Source: a bacterium (GTDB taxonomy: Bacteria > Oederibacteriota > JAJYGY01). From it: DNA of 5,225 nt. Shown in pieces: positions 1 through 5,225 of this stretch. Both the position numbers and the translations under genes were made by a program. The notes beneath the pieces were generated by a model. That model was not told the DNA's origin. It was given only the letters and a program-made list of their open reading frames with translations, and ran no database searches. Location of the stretch: positions 1-5,225 of the forward strand of contig JAJYGY010000106.1 in the NCBI GenBank assembly GCA_021790555.1, in the 5' to 3' direction. Within the stretch, counting starts at the first letter, position 1. Every line of letters starts with the position of its first letter.

Positions 1-2
1 CG

Positions 3-560
3 GCCTTCTGCGCCAACTTTTTCCGGGATCCGGACAGGCCCCTGCCCGCCGACCAGGACCTGCTGGTCTCGCCGGCGGACGGGCGGGTGCTGGAGGTGAA
101 GGACATCCGCGACCCCTGGGTGGGCCGGGCCAGGGAGATCCGCGTCTTCCTCAACCTCTTCAACGTGCACGTCCAGCGCAATCCCTTCACCGGGGAGGCG
201 CGCGTGGGCCGGGTCGACTACCATCCCGGCAAGTTCATGGCCGCCAGCGCCCCCAAGGCCAGCCTTGAGAACGAGCAGAACTGGGTCTGCCTGGAGGGGA
301 AGGGGGGGCGGCGCGTGCGGGTCAAGCAGATCGCCGGGCTGATCGCCCGCCGCATCGTCTGCCGCGTCAAGCCGGGCGACCTCCTGGCCGGCGGGCAGCG
401 GCTGGGCCTGATCCGCTTCGGGTCCCAGGTGGACCTGGTGGTGCCGGCCTCGGCCCGGGTGCTGGTGAAGGCGGGCGACCCGGTCACCGGGGGCTTGAGC
501 CCCCTGGCGCGCCTGGCCCCGGCCCGGTCGGCCCGGACCCGGACGGGCCGGAGGCCTTAG
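3..560 (+). CDS. psd: Phosphatidylserine decarboxylase, short form (5'-truncated by the window edge)
   Basis: Decarboxylates phosphatidylserine to phosphatidylethanolamine at the inner membrane, using a pyruvoyl group made by self-cleavage. The frame is open from base 3 with no start, so 185 C-terminal residues are seen; the short family is about 210-220 long, so roughly 30 residues are missing upstream. The visible N-terminus (FFRDPDRPLP, then SPADG) matches the family. The proposed catalytic triad is complete: Asp of SPADG (78-80), His of NVHVQRNP (168-170) and Ser of RFGSQ (423-425). Cleavage between Gly and Ser (420-425) would leave a 45-residue alpha chain starting with pyruvoyl. FGSQ is the short-form equivalent of the LGST site of the E. 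coli enzyme. The last ~18 residues are an Arg/Ala/Pro-rich tail beyond the usual family end. The stop TAG lies one base before the pssA ATG, and both genes serve consecutive pathway steps. The identification is firm; only the missing start is open. Confidence 0.95.
   Translation, partial: AFCANFFRDPDRPLPADQDLLVSPADGRVLEVKDIRDPWVGRAREIRVFLNLFNVHVQRNPFTGEARVGRVDYHPGKFMAASAPKASLENEQNWVCLEGKGGRRVRVKQIAGLIARRIVCRVKPGDLLAGGQRLGLIRFGSQVDLVVPASARVLVKAGDPVTGGLSPLARLAPARSARTRTGRRP
550..554 (+). promoter_or_regulatory. Ribosome binding site of pssA
   Basis: GGAGG lies 7 bases before the ATG at 562, inside the last codons of psd. It supports the ATG at 562 and suggests translation of pssA coupled to psd. 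Confidence 0.7.
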
Positions 561-561
561 C

Positions 562-1326
562 ATGGCGAGGAAACGCCCCTCCGGCCGGGCCTGGGTGCCC
601 AACAGCCTGACCACCATGAACCTGGTGTGCGGCTTCCTGGCCATCCTCATCTCCATGGACCGCTTCCGCAGGCCGGCCGTGGACCTGGCCGCCTTCGACG
701 CCTCGTGCTGGCTCATCCTGGCGGCCGGGGTCTTCGACCTGCTGGACGGCAAGGTGGCCAAGCTGCTGAAGGTGACCAGCCCCTTCGGCATGAAGATGGA
801 CAGCTTCGCCGACATGGTCACCTTCGGCCTGGCCCCGGCCGTGCTGATGCGCTGCACCTTCCTGCGGCCCGGCTCGCTGCCCTGGCACCTGGACCTGGCC
901 GCCTGCGGGGCCTACTTCCTCGGCGCGGTGTTCCGCCTGGCCAAGTACAACGTTTCCACCCACGCCCAGGGCTACGGGTTTTCGGGGCTGCCCAGCCCCG
1001 GGGCCGCGGCCACGGTGGTGGGGTTCTTCATGGTGGCCAGGAACCACCCCTTCCCTCCGGGCGTGGCGGCGCTGGTGGTGGCGCTGACGGGCGTGCTGAT
1101 GTGCAGCCGGGTGCCGTACCCCGGCTTCAAGGGCAACACGCGGGGGGAGAATTTCTTCATCGCCGGCCTGGTGGCCACCCTGCTCCTGCTGATGATCCCC
1201 TTCGGGCCGGCCAGGATGATCTTCTGGACCATGGCGGTGTACGACGTCTTCCTGGGCTGGTTCTGGGTCCGGATGCGGCCGCGCTGGGCCAAGCCGCCGC
1301 GCGGCAGACGGTCCGCGCAGGCCTGA
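562..1326 (+). CDS. pssA: CDP-diacylglycerol--serine O-phosphatidyltransferase
   Basis: Joins CDP-diacylglycerol and L-serine to give phosphatidylserine and CMP in the inner membrane, the step before Psd. The CDP-alcohol phosphotransferase signature is at residues 59-84: D59-x2-D62-G63-x2-A66-K67-x8-G76-x3-D80-x3-D84. All four metal/substrate Asp are present; position 67 is Lys where the consensus has Arg. Other PssA hallmarks are the early TTMNLVCGF segment, FRLAKYNV (usually RLARFN), SGLPSPGAA and SRVPYPGF. Several hydrophobic stretches, at roughly residues 15-32, 50-60, 85-100, 113-130, 155-168, 180-195 and 207-245, fit an integral membrane enzyme. The length of 254 residues is normal. The start is the ATG one base after the psd stop, with GGAGG 7 bases upstream. 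The ATPase gene follows after 16 bases. The family call is secure; serine as acceptor is supported by the PssA-specific motifs and by psd next door. Confidence 0.93.
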   Translation: MARKRPSGRAWVPNSLTTMNLVCGFLAILISMDRFRRPAVDLAAFDASCWLILAAGVFDLLDGKVAKLLKVTSPFGMKMDSFADMVTFGLAPAVLMRCTFLRPGSLPWHLDLAACGAYFLGAVFRLAKYNVSTHAQGYGFSGLPSPGAAATVVGFFMVARNHPFPPGVAALVVALTGVLMCSRVPYPGFKGNTRGENFFIAGLVATLLLLMIPFGPARMIFWTMAVYDVFLGWFWVRMRPRWAKPPRGRRSAQA

Positions 1327-1330
1327 ATTC

Positions 1331-1337
1331 AAGGAGG
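1331..1337 (+). promoter_or_regulatory. Strong Shine-Dalgarno site of the P-type ATPase gene
   Basis: AAGGAGG sits 5 bases before the ATG at 1343, within the 16-base gap after pssA. It is the best ribosome binding site in the window and fixes the ATPase start. No promoter-like sequence fits in the gap, so transcription from upstream is likely. Confidence 0.85.
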
Positions 1338-1342
1338 AAAAG

Positions 1343-3778
1343 ATGGCGATCCAACCCCCGGATTCCAAGGACTGGGCGGAGTCGTTGCTGAAGATGTCCT
1401 GCCAGGAGGCGGCCGGCGCCCTTCAGGTGGACCCGGAGCGGGGCCTTTCCGGGCCCGAAGCCGGGGAACGCCTGGAACGGTTCGGGCCCAACCAGGTGGA
1501 CGAGGACAAGCCCAACCCCTGGATCCAGTTCCTCCTCAAGTTCTGGGGCCTGACGGCCTGGATGCTGGAGGCCACCGTGGGCCTGGCGCTGCTGCGCCAC
1601 CGCCCGCTGGACGCGGGCATCGTGGCGGCCCTGCTGGTGCTCAACGCCGTACTGGGTTTCGTGCAGGAACAGCGCGCCTCGCGGGCCGTGGAGGCCCTGA
1701 AACGGAAGCTGCAGGTGAAGGTGCGGGTGCTGCGCGGGGGCGCCTGGTCCCTGGTGGAGGCGCCCGCGCTGGTGCCCGGCGACCTGGTGCGCCTGAGGAT
1801 GGGCGACTTCGTCCCGGCGGACCTGAAGGTTTTTTCGGGCGGGGTGCAGGCCGACCTTTCGGCCCTGACCGGGGAGTCCGAGCCCCAGGTGGCCGAGGCC
1901 GGGGACCTTTTGAAGTCCGGCGCGGTGGTGCGCGGGGGCGAGGCCACGGCCCTGGTCCTGCTGACCGGCGCGCGGACCTTCTTCGGCAAGACCACCCAGC
2001 TGGTCCAGACCGCCAAGCCCAAGCTGCATTTCGAGGCCGTGATCGGCCGGGTGGTGAAGTGGCTGCTGGCGCTTTCGGGCGGCCTGCTGGTGCTGGCCGC
2101 GGGCCTGTGGACCCTGCGCGGCGGCGACCTGCTGGAAATCTTCCCCCTGATGCTCATCCTGCTGGTGTCGGCCATCCCGGTGGCCCTGCCCGCCATGTTC
2201 ACCATGACCCTGGCCCTGGGCTCGGTGGAGCTGGTGAAGCGGGGCGCCCTGGTCACCCGCCTGAGCGCCCCCGAGGACGCGGCCCGCATGGACGTGCTGT
2301 GCTCGGACAAGACCGGCACCCTGACGGCCAACCGGCTGACCCTGGCGGCCCTGGCTCCCCTGGACGGGACGGGCGAGGAGGAGCTGCTGCGCTGCGCCAT
2401 GTTCTGCTCGCAGGAGGCCAACCACGACCCCATCGACCTGGCCTTCCTCAATGCCGGCCAGGAGCGGGGCGTTCCCGACAAGGGATGGCGGCAGGAATCC
2501 TTCACCCCCTTTGACCCCAAGACCCGCCGCACCGAGGCCCTGATATCCGCCCCCGAAGGCGGGTTCCGGGTGATGAAGGGCGCCCTGGAGACGGTTCTGG
2601 CCGCCTGCCATGCCGCGCCGGCCCAGGAGGAGGAATGCCGGGGGCGCGCGGACCGCTTCGCCCGGGATGGCTACCGGACCCTGGCCGTGGCAAGGGAGGG
2701 CGGGGACGGCTTCCACCTGGTGGGCTTGGCCGCGCTGGTGGACCCGCCCCGGCCGGATTCCAGGAAGGTCATCGAGACCCTCAAGGCCCTGGGCGTGCGC
2801 GTGAAGATGCTCACCGGGGACGCCCTGCCCGTGGCGCGGCGCATCGGCGAGGACCTGGGCCTGGGAAGCAGGATCCTGGGCCTGCATTCCTCCACCGGGG
2901 CGGAAGCGGACGCCCCCGACATCGACGAAGCCGACGGCTTCGCCGGCATCTATCCCGAGGACAAGTACCGCATCGTCAGCGGCCTGCAGGAAAGGAACCA
3001 CGTGGTCGGCATGACCGGCGACGGGGTCAACGACGCCCCGGCCCTGAAGCAGGCCGAGGTGGGGGTGGCCGTGGAAAGCGCCACCGACGTGGCCAAGGGG
3101 GCCGCCAGCGTGGTGCTGACCCGCGAGGGGCTTTCGGCCGTGCCGGACCTGGTGGAGGTGGGGCGTTCCATCCACCAGCGGGTGGAGACCTGGATCCTCA
3201 ACAAGATCATCAAGACCTTCCAGACCCTGGTGTTCGTGGTGGCCGCCTTCCTGGTGACGGGCCGCTTCATCGTCTCCACCTTCGACATGGTGCTGCTGCT
3301 CTTCCTGGTGGATTTCGTGACCCTGTCCCTGGCCACCGACCGCGCCAAGGGATCCCTGAAGCCGGCCCGCTGGGAGGTGGACAAGCTGGTGCAGGCGGGC
3401 CTGGGGATAGGCCTGTTCTCCATCCTGGAGGCCTTCGGGCTTCTGTGGGCGGGCTGGCACTGGTTCGGCCTGGGCGCCCACGACGCCCAGGCCCACACCT
3501 TCGGCTTCGAGATCCTCTTCTACTTCGGCATGTTCACGGTCCTGGTGGTGAGGGAAAAGGGGCCCTTCTGGTCGTCCAGGCCCAGCTGGCCCCTGATGAC
3601 GGCGGTGGGGGTGGACCTGCTGCTGGCCGGCGTCCTGGCCACCGCCGGCATCCCGGGCCTGGCCCGCGTGCCCCTGGGCGCGACCCTGATGGTGGCGGGC
3701 GCCGCCCTGGTCTTCGGCCTTTTCGTCAACGACCGGATCAAGCTGCTCCTTTTCCGGGGCCTTCACGGGATCTCCTGA
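1343..3778 (+). CDS. P3A-type (proton-efflux family) P-type ATPase
   Basis: An ATP-driven cation pump of the inner membrane, most like plasma-membrane H+-ATPases. Order of parts: N-terminal cation-ATPase domain (about 15-60); M1-M2 (FWGLTAWMLEA, then VLNAVLGFVQEQ); actuator domain with TGES at 176-179; M3-M4 with PVALP at 279-283; phosphorylation site DKTGTLT with D322; nucleotide-binding domain with MKGA at 411-414; DPPRPDS; MLTGD at 489-493; MTGDGVNDAP at 557-566; then M5-M10. P3A hallmarks are GFAGIYPEDKY before the hinge, HDPID and FTPFDPKTRRTEA in the N domain, N101 in M2 and D657 in M6, which aligns with the proton-binding Asp of plant pumps. The small N domain and the lack of heavy-metal domains or CPx argue against P1B. 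No C-terminal autoinhibitory domain is present: the protein ends just after M10. At 811 residues it matches archaeal and bacterial members. The transported ion is inferred; the M5 Arg of plant pumps seems absent. It lies 16 bases after pssA and 21 before the deacetylase. Confidence 0.93.
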   Translation: MAIQPPDSKDWAESLLKMSCQEAAGALQVDPERGLSGPEAGERLERFGPNQVDEDKPNPWIQFLLKFWGLTAWMLEATVGLALLRHRPLDAGIVAALLVLNAVLGFVQEQRASRAVEALKRKLQVKVRVLRGGAWSLVEAPALVPGDLVRLRMGDFVPADLKVFSGGVQADLSALTGESEPQVAEAGDLLKSGAVVRGGEATALVLLTGARTFFGKTTQLVQTAKPKLHFEAVIGRVVKWLLALSGGLLVLAAGLWTLRGGDLLEIFPLMLILLVSAIPVALPAMFTMTLALGSVELVKRGALVTRLSAPEDAARMDVLCSDKTGTLTANRLTLAALAPLDGTGEEELLRCAMFCSQEANHDPIDLAFLNAGQERGVPDKGWRQESFTPFDPKTRRTEALISAPEGGFRVMKGALETVLAACHAAPAQEEECRGRADRFARDGYRTLAVAREGGDGFHLVGLAALVDPPRPDSRKVIETLKALGVRVKMLTGDALPVARRIGEDLGLGSRILGLHSSTGAEADAPDIDEADGFAGIYPEDKYRIVSGLQERNHVVGMTGDGVNDAPALKQAEVGVAVESATDVAKGAASVVLTREGLSAVPDLVEVGRSIHQRVETWILNKIIKTFQTLVFVVAAFLVTGRFIVSTFDMVLLLFLVDFVTLSLATDRAKGSLKPARWEVDKLVQAGLGIGLFSILEAFGLLWAGWHWFGLGAHDAQAHTFGFEILFYFGMFTVLVVREKGPFWSSRPSWPLMTAVGVDLLLAGVLATAGIPGLARVPLGATLMVAGAALVFGLFVNDRIKLLLFRGLHGIS

Positions 3779-3799
3779 CAGCCTTTTCATGGGTGCGAC

Positions 3800-4945
3800 T
3801 TGAAACCGATCGGCGCGGCCCTGGCCGCGATGGGGGCCTGCCTGGCCCTTGGCGCCTGCGCGGCTCCCGCCCCCCGGCCGACCGTGGCCCCGCCCCGGCG
3901 GGCCTGGACCCTGCGGGTGCTGGGCTACCACCGCTTCGGGCCAGAGAAGGCCGGCGACGACTTCCAGATCTCGCCCAGGCGCCTGGCGGGCGAGCTTTCC
4001 TGGCTGCGCTCAAGCGGCTACCAGCCGGTCTCCCTGACCCAGGTGGCCGAGGCCCTGGCGGGAAGGGACGCCGGCTTTCCGGCCAGGGCGGTGCTGGTCT
4101 CCATCGACGACGGCTACGCCTCGGGATGGAAGGTGGCCGCGCCGGTGCTGAAGAAATACGGCTTCCGGGCCGTCTATTTCGTGGTGGTGGGCAGGATCGG
4201 CCGGGCTGGCATGCTGGGGTGGAAGGACCTGAAGGAGATTGAGGACCAGGGATTCGAGGTGGGCTGCCATTCGTGGTGGCATTCGGATCTCGCCAGGCCC
4301 CTCCGGGGTGAAAGCCTGGAATCCTACCGCGAGAGGCTGTGGCGGGAAATCTTCCTTTCCCGCCGCGCCCTGGAAAAGGGCCTGGGCCGCCCGGTGGACT
4401 GGTTCGCCTACCCCTACGGGGCCCTGAATCCCTTCGTGGAATCGGCCGTCAGCCAGGCCGGCTACCGGCTGGCATTCTCGGCCACCACCGGGGTGGTCGA
4501 TCCGGGGCGGGGGCCGCTGCGGCTGAAGCGGGTGATGGTGGAGGGGCACCCCTCGCTGGCGGTGTTCAAGCGGCTGGTCGGGGACCGGCCCATGCGGGTG
4601 GAGCTGGAGGGCCTGGAGGACAACGGCACGGTGGCCTGGAGCGGGCCCCTGAAAGTGCGCCTGAAGCTGCTCGACCCGGACCGGGTGTCGTGGCTGAGGG
4701 CCGGGCTGGACGACCAGCCCCTGGCCCTGCGAAGGCAGAAGGACGGATGGTGGAGCGGGGTCATCCGTCCCCCCCATCCGGCCAGGGTCTTCCGCTTCTT
4801 CAAGCTCTTCGCCCGGCGGGGAAGGGAGGGTTTCGAACAGCAGTGGCTCTTCGAAAGGGCGTTGAAGCGCTGGAAACCCTATTTCGCCGCCCTGGACTGG
4901 AAGCGCTGGGAGGCCGGGCGCGCCCGCGCCGCCGAGGCCCCCTGA
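3800..4945 (+). CDS. Predicted lipoprotein polysaccharide deacetylase (NodB / PgaB-IcaB-like)
   Basis: Likely removes acetyl groups from an N-acetylated polysaccharide outside the inner membrane; the substrate is unknown. The NodB-fold domain spans about residues 35-260: VLGYHRF strand, catalytic motif IDDGY (D103 base, D104 metal), metal motif HSWWH (H157, H161) and FAYPYG (202-207). DDGY and AYPYG resemble PgaB/IcaB-type enzymes. Residues ~265-345 look like a small beta domain (PLKVRLKLLD, WWSGVI), followed by a basic helical tail; I do not recognise this part. The N-terminus has Lys2, a hydrophobic run and a lipobox LGAC with Cys20; Ala at +2 suggests the outer membrane. The start chosen is TTG at 3800, the first possible start after the in-frame stop at 3776-3778, because it supplies Lys2 and a full signal; its ribosome site is weak (GGG at 3791-3793). 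ATG at 3830 would leave too short a signal. It ends 72 bases before the tRNA and is probably cotranscribed with the ATPase gene. Confidence 0.85.
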   Translation: MKPIGAALAAMGACLALGACAAPAPRPTVAPPRRAWTLRVLGYHRFGPEKAGDDFQISPRRLAGELSWLRSSGYQPVSLTQVAEALAGRDAGFPARAVLVSIDDGYASGWKVAAPVLKKYGFRAVYFVVVGRIGRAGMLGWKDLKEIEDQGFEVGCHSWWHSDLARPLRGESLESYRERLWREIFLSRRALEKGLGRPVDWFAYPYGALNPFVESAVSQAGYRLAFSATTGVVDPGRGPLRLKRVMVEGHPSLAVFKRLVGDRPMRVELEGLEDNGTVAWSGPLKVRLKLLDPDRVSWLRAGLDDQPLALRRQKDGWWSGVIRPPHPARVFRFFKLFARRGREGFEQQWLFERALKRWKPYFAALDWKRWEAGRARAAEAP

Positions 4946-4957
4946 CCAAGAATTGGC

Positions 4958-4986
4958 TGGATTTTTCCCCCGGGCTGGGATAAATT
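4958..4986 (+). promoter_or_regulatory. Possible tRNA-Gly promoter
   Basis: An AT-rich patch in the 72-base gap before the tRNA contains TAAATT (4981-4986), a 4/6 match to a -10 box. TGGATT (4958-4963), 17 bases upstream, is a poor -35 (3/6). The GC-rich CCGTCGCG just after the -10 would suit the discriminator of a stable-RNA promoter. Initiation would fall near 4993, about 25 bases before the tRNA. The tRNA could instead be read from the upstream operon. Confidence 0.35.
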
Positions 4987-5017
4987 TTCTCCGTCGCGAA
5001 CGTCTTGAAGGGTGAAC

Positions 5018-5092
5018 GCGGGAGTAATTCAGTGGCAGAATGTCAGCTTCCCAAGCTGAACGTCGTGGGTTCGTTTCCCATCTCCCGCTCCA
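5018..5092 (+). tRNA. tRNA-Gly, anticodon CCC, with encoded CCA
   Basis: A full cloverleaf can be drawn. The acceptor stem is a perfect 7 bp (5018-5024 with 5082-5088), followed by discriminator T5089 and encoded CCA (5090-5092). The D stem is ATTC/GAAT (5027-5030, 5038-5041) with G18G19 at 5034-5035. The anticodon stem is TCAGC/GCTGA (5043-5047, 5055-5059) around the loop TTCCCAA, so the anticodon is CCC (5050-5052), reading GGG. The variable loop is 5 bases. The T stem is GTGGG/CCCAT (5065-5069, 5077-5081) with one G-T pair. U8-A14 and G15-C48 partners are kept. The T loop reads TTCGTTT, so position 58 is T instead of the almost invariant A. The gene looks otherwise intact, so I call it functional with that reservation. 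Confidence 0.93.
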
Positions 5093-5128
5093 AATAAAAA
5101 GCCCGGCCGCCGGCCGGGCTTTTTATTT
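5092..5128. terminator. Symmetrical rho-independent terminator after tRNA-Gly
   Basis: A perfect inverted repeat: 5092-5108 pairs with 5112-5128 over 17 bp around a 3-base loop. The core is GCCCGGCC/GGCCGGGC; the arms continue as an A-rich run on the left and TTTTTATTT on the right. GC-rich stem plus T run gives an intrinsic terminator on the plus strand. The A run gives the same on the minus strand, so it could also end a convergent transcript. Its first base is the last A of the tRNA's CCA. Confidence 0.92.
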
Positions 5129-5129
5129 G

Positions 5130-5160
5130 CGCCCGTGGCACCCTTGGGAGGCCACGGGCG
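5130..5160. repeat. 10-bp inverted repeat (hairpin), intergenic
   Basis: 5130-5139 (CGCCCGTGGC) pairs perfectly with 5151-5160 around an 11-base loop. It has no T run directly after it on either strand, so it is not an intrinsic terminator by itself. It could be a 3' UTR stem of a convergent minus-strand transcript that then reaches the terminator at 5128-5092. Confidence 0.7.
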
Positions 5161-5177
5161 TGGCCGCGAAGCGGCCA
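5161..5177. repeat. 7-bp inverted repeat (hairpin) abutting the previous one
   Basis: TGGCCGC (5161-5167) pairs with GCGGCCA (5171-5177) around the 3-base loop GAA. It directly abuts the hairpin at 5130-5160 and shares four bases with the palindrome at 5174-5189, so those two structures exclude each other in one RNA. Function unknown. Confidence 0.65.
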
Positions 5178-5189
5178 GGAATTCCTGGC
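5174..5189. repeat. 16-bp perfect palindrome
   Basis: GCCAGGAATTCCTGGC reads the same on both strands. As DNA it could bind a dimeric protein; as RNA it could only form a hairpin by giving up its central bases for a loop. It lies just past the possible minus-strand stop at 5195-5197, where an operator is not expected. Confidence 0.65.
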
Positions 5190-5194
5190 TCGCC

Positions 5195-5225
5195 CTATTT
5201 AGGGGGCTCCTCCTCCTTGCGTCCC
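5195..5225 (-). CDS. Possible 3' end of a convergent gene
   Basis: Read on the minus strand from the window edge, one frame gives G-R-K-E-E-E-P-P-K and then TAG at 5195-5197. Such a charged Lys/Glu/Pro tail is a common type of protein C-terminus. The dyads and the bidirectional terminator beyond it suit the end of a converging gene. A second minus frame also closes nearby (TAA at 5199-5201) with a Gly-rich, less gene-like reading. Only about ten codons are visible, so the product cannot be named and the gene itself is a guess. Confidence 0.3.
   Translation of the reverse strand, partial: GRKEEEPPK

Noticed and set aside
3776..3802. ATPase-deacetylase fusion by read-through or by a sequencing error at the TGA
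   Set aside because: The two genes are in the same phase with only the TGA between them, but M10 ends the ATPase as expected and the next gene begins with a credible lipoprotein signal, so two proteins are more likely.
3789..3803. ATG at 3789 as the deacetylase start
   Set aside because: It is out of phase and meets TGA after four codons.
3830..3832. ATG at 3830 as the deacetylase start
   Set aside because: It is in phase, but would remove Lys2 and half of the hydrophobic run, leaving too short a signal before the lipobox Cys. It cannot be fully excluded.
1157..3931. A 924-codon open frame on the minus strand opposite the ATPase gene
   Set aside because: It is rich in Gly, His, Gln, Pro and Ala with no domain, and lies opposite a gene with every P-type ATPase motif. 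Long antisense frames are expected in such GC-rich DNA.
2635..4242. A 535-codon plus-strand frame across the ATPase/deacetylase junction
   Set aside because: Its translation is Gly/Arg/Pro low complexity and it overlaps two well-supported genes in another phase.
4010..4777. A 255-codon minus-strand frame opposite the deacetylase
   Set aside because: His/Pro/Gln-rich shadow with no motif; the plus strand carries the DDGY and HSWWH motifs.
4946..4966. CCAA-gaa-TTGG followed by a T run as a terminator after the deacetylase gene
   Set aside because: The stem is only 4 bp with a 3-base loop and the T run is separated from it by several bases; too weak.
5018..5225. Prophage or island attachment site at the tRNA-Gly
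   Set aside because: tRNA genes are common integration sites, but no integrase and no second copy of the tRNA 3' end is seen in the window.
1..5225. CRISPR array, insertion sequence or tandem repeats
   Set aside because: No regularly spaced repeats, terminal inverted repeats or transposase motifs were seen on either strand.

Overview
The window is GC-rich (by eye about 70%) bacterial chromosome with tightly packed plus-strand genes. Two things suggest a Gram-negative of the Desulfobacterota / former Deltaproteobacteria type: a short-form phosphatidylserine decarboxylase next to a class II-like phosphatidylserine synthase, and a tRNA-Gly with an encoded CCA end that resembles those I recall from that group. 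This placement comes from remembered family patterns, not from a search.

Layout: 3-560 is the 3' part of psd (its 5' end lies outside the window). 562-1326 is pssA. 1343-3778 is an 811-residue P3A-type (proton-pump family) P-type ATPase. 3800-4945 is a predicted lipoprotein with a NodB-type polysaccharide deacetylase domain. 5018-5092 is tRNA-Gly(CCC), followed at once by a very strong symmetrical terminator (5092-5128). 5129-5194 holds further dyad symmetries. 5195-5225 may be the last codons of a convergent minus-strand gene.

The four protein genes run in one direction with gaps of 1, 16 and 21 bases and no visible internal terminator, so a single transcript is likely. PssA makes phosphatidylserine from CDP-diacylglycerol and serine, and Psd decarboxylates it to phosphatidylethanolamine; the two are consecutive steps. 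The ATPase would pump cations (presumably protons) across the inner membrane. The deacetylase would act on an N-acetylated glycan in the periplasm or at the outer membrane. The common theme is the cell envelope, but no direct functional link between the last two genes and phospholipid synthesis is visible.

I found no mobile element, CRISPR array, toxin-antitoxin pair or clearly novel system. The points most worth checking are a tRNA with T in place of the near-universal A58, the ATPase's ion pathway (Asp of M6 kept, the Arg of M5 apparently absent), the unusual gene company of the ATPase, a Lys for Arg change in the PssA signature, and the nested dyads after the tRNA terminator.
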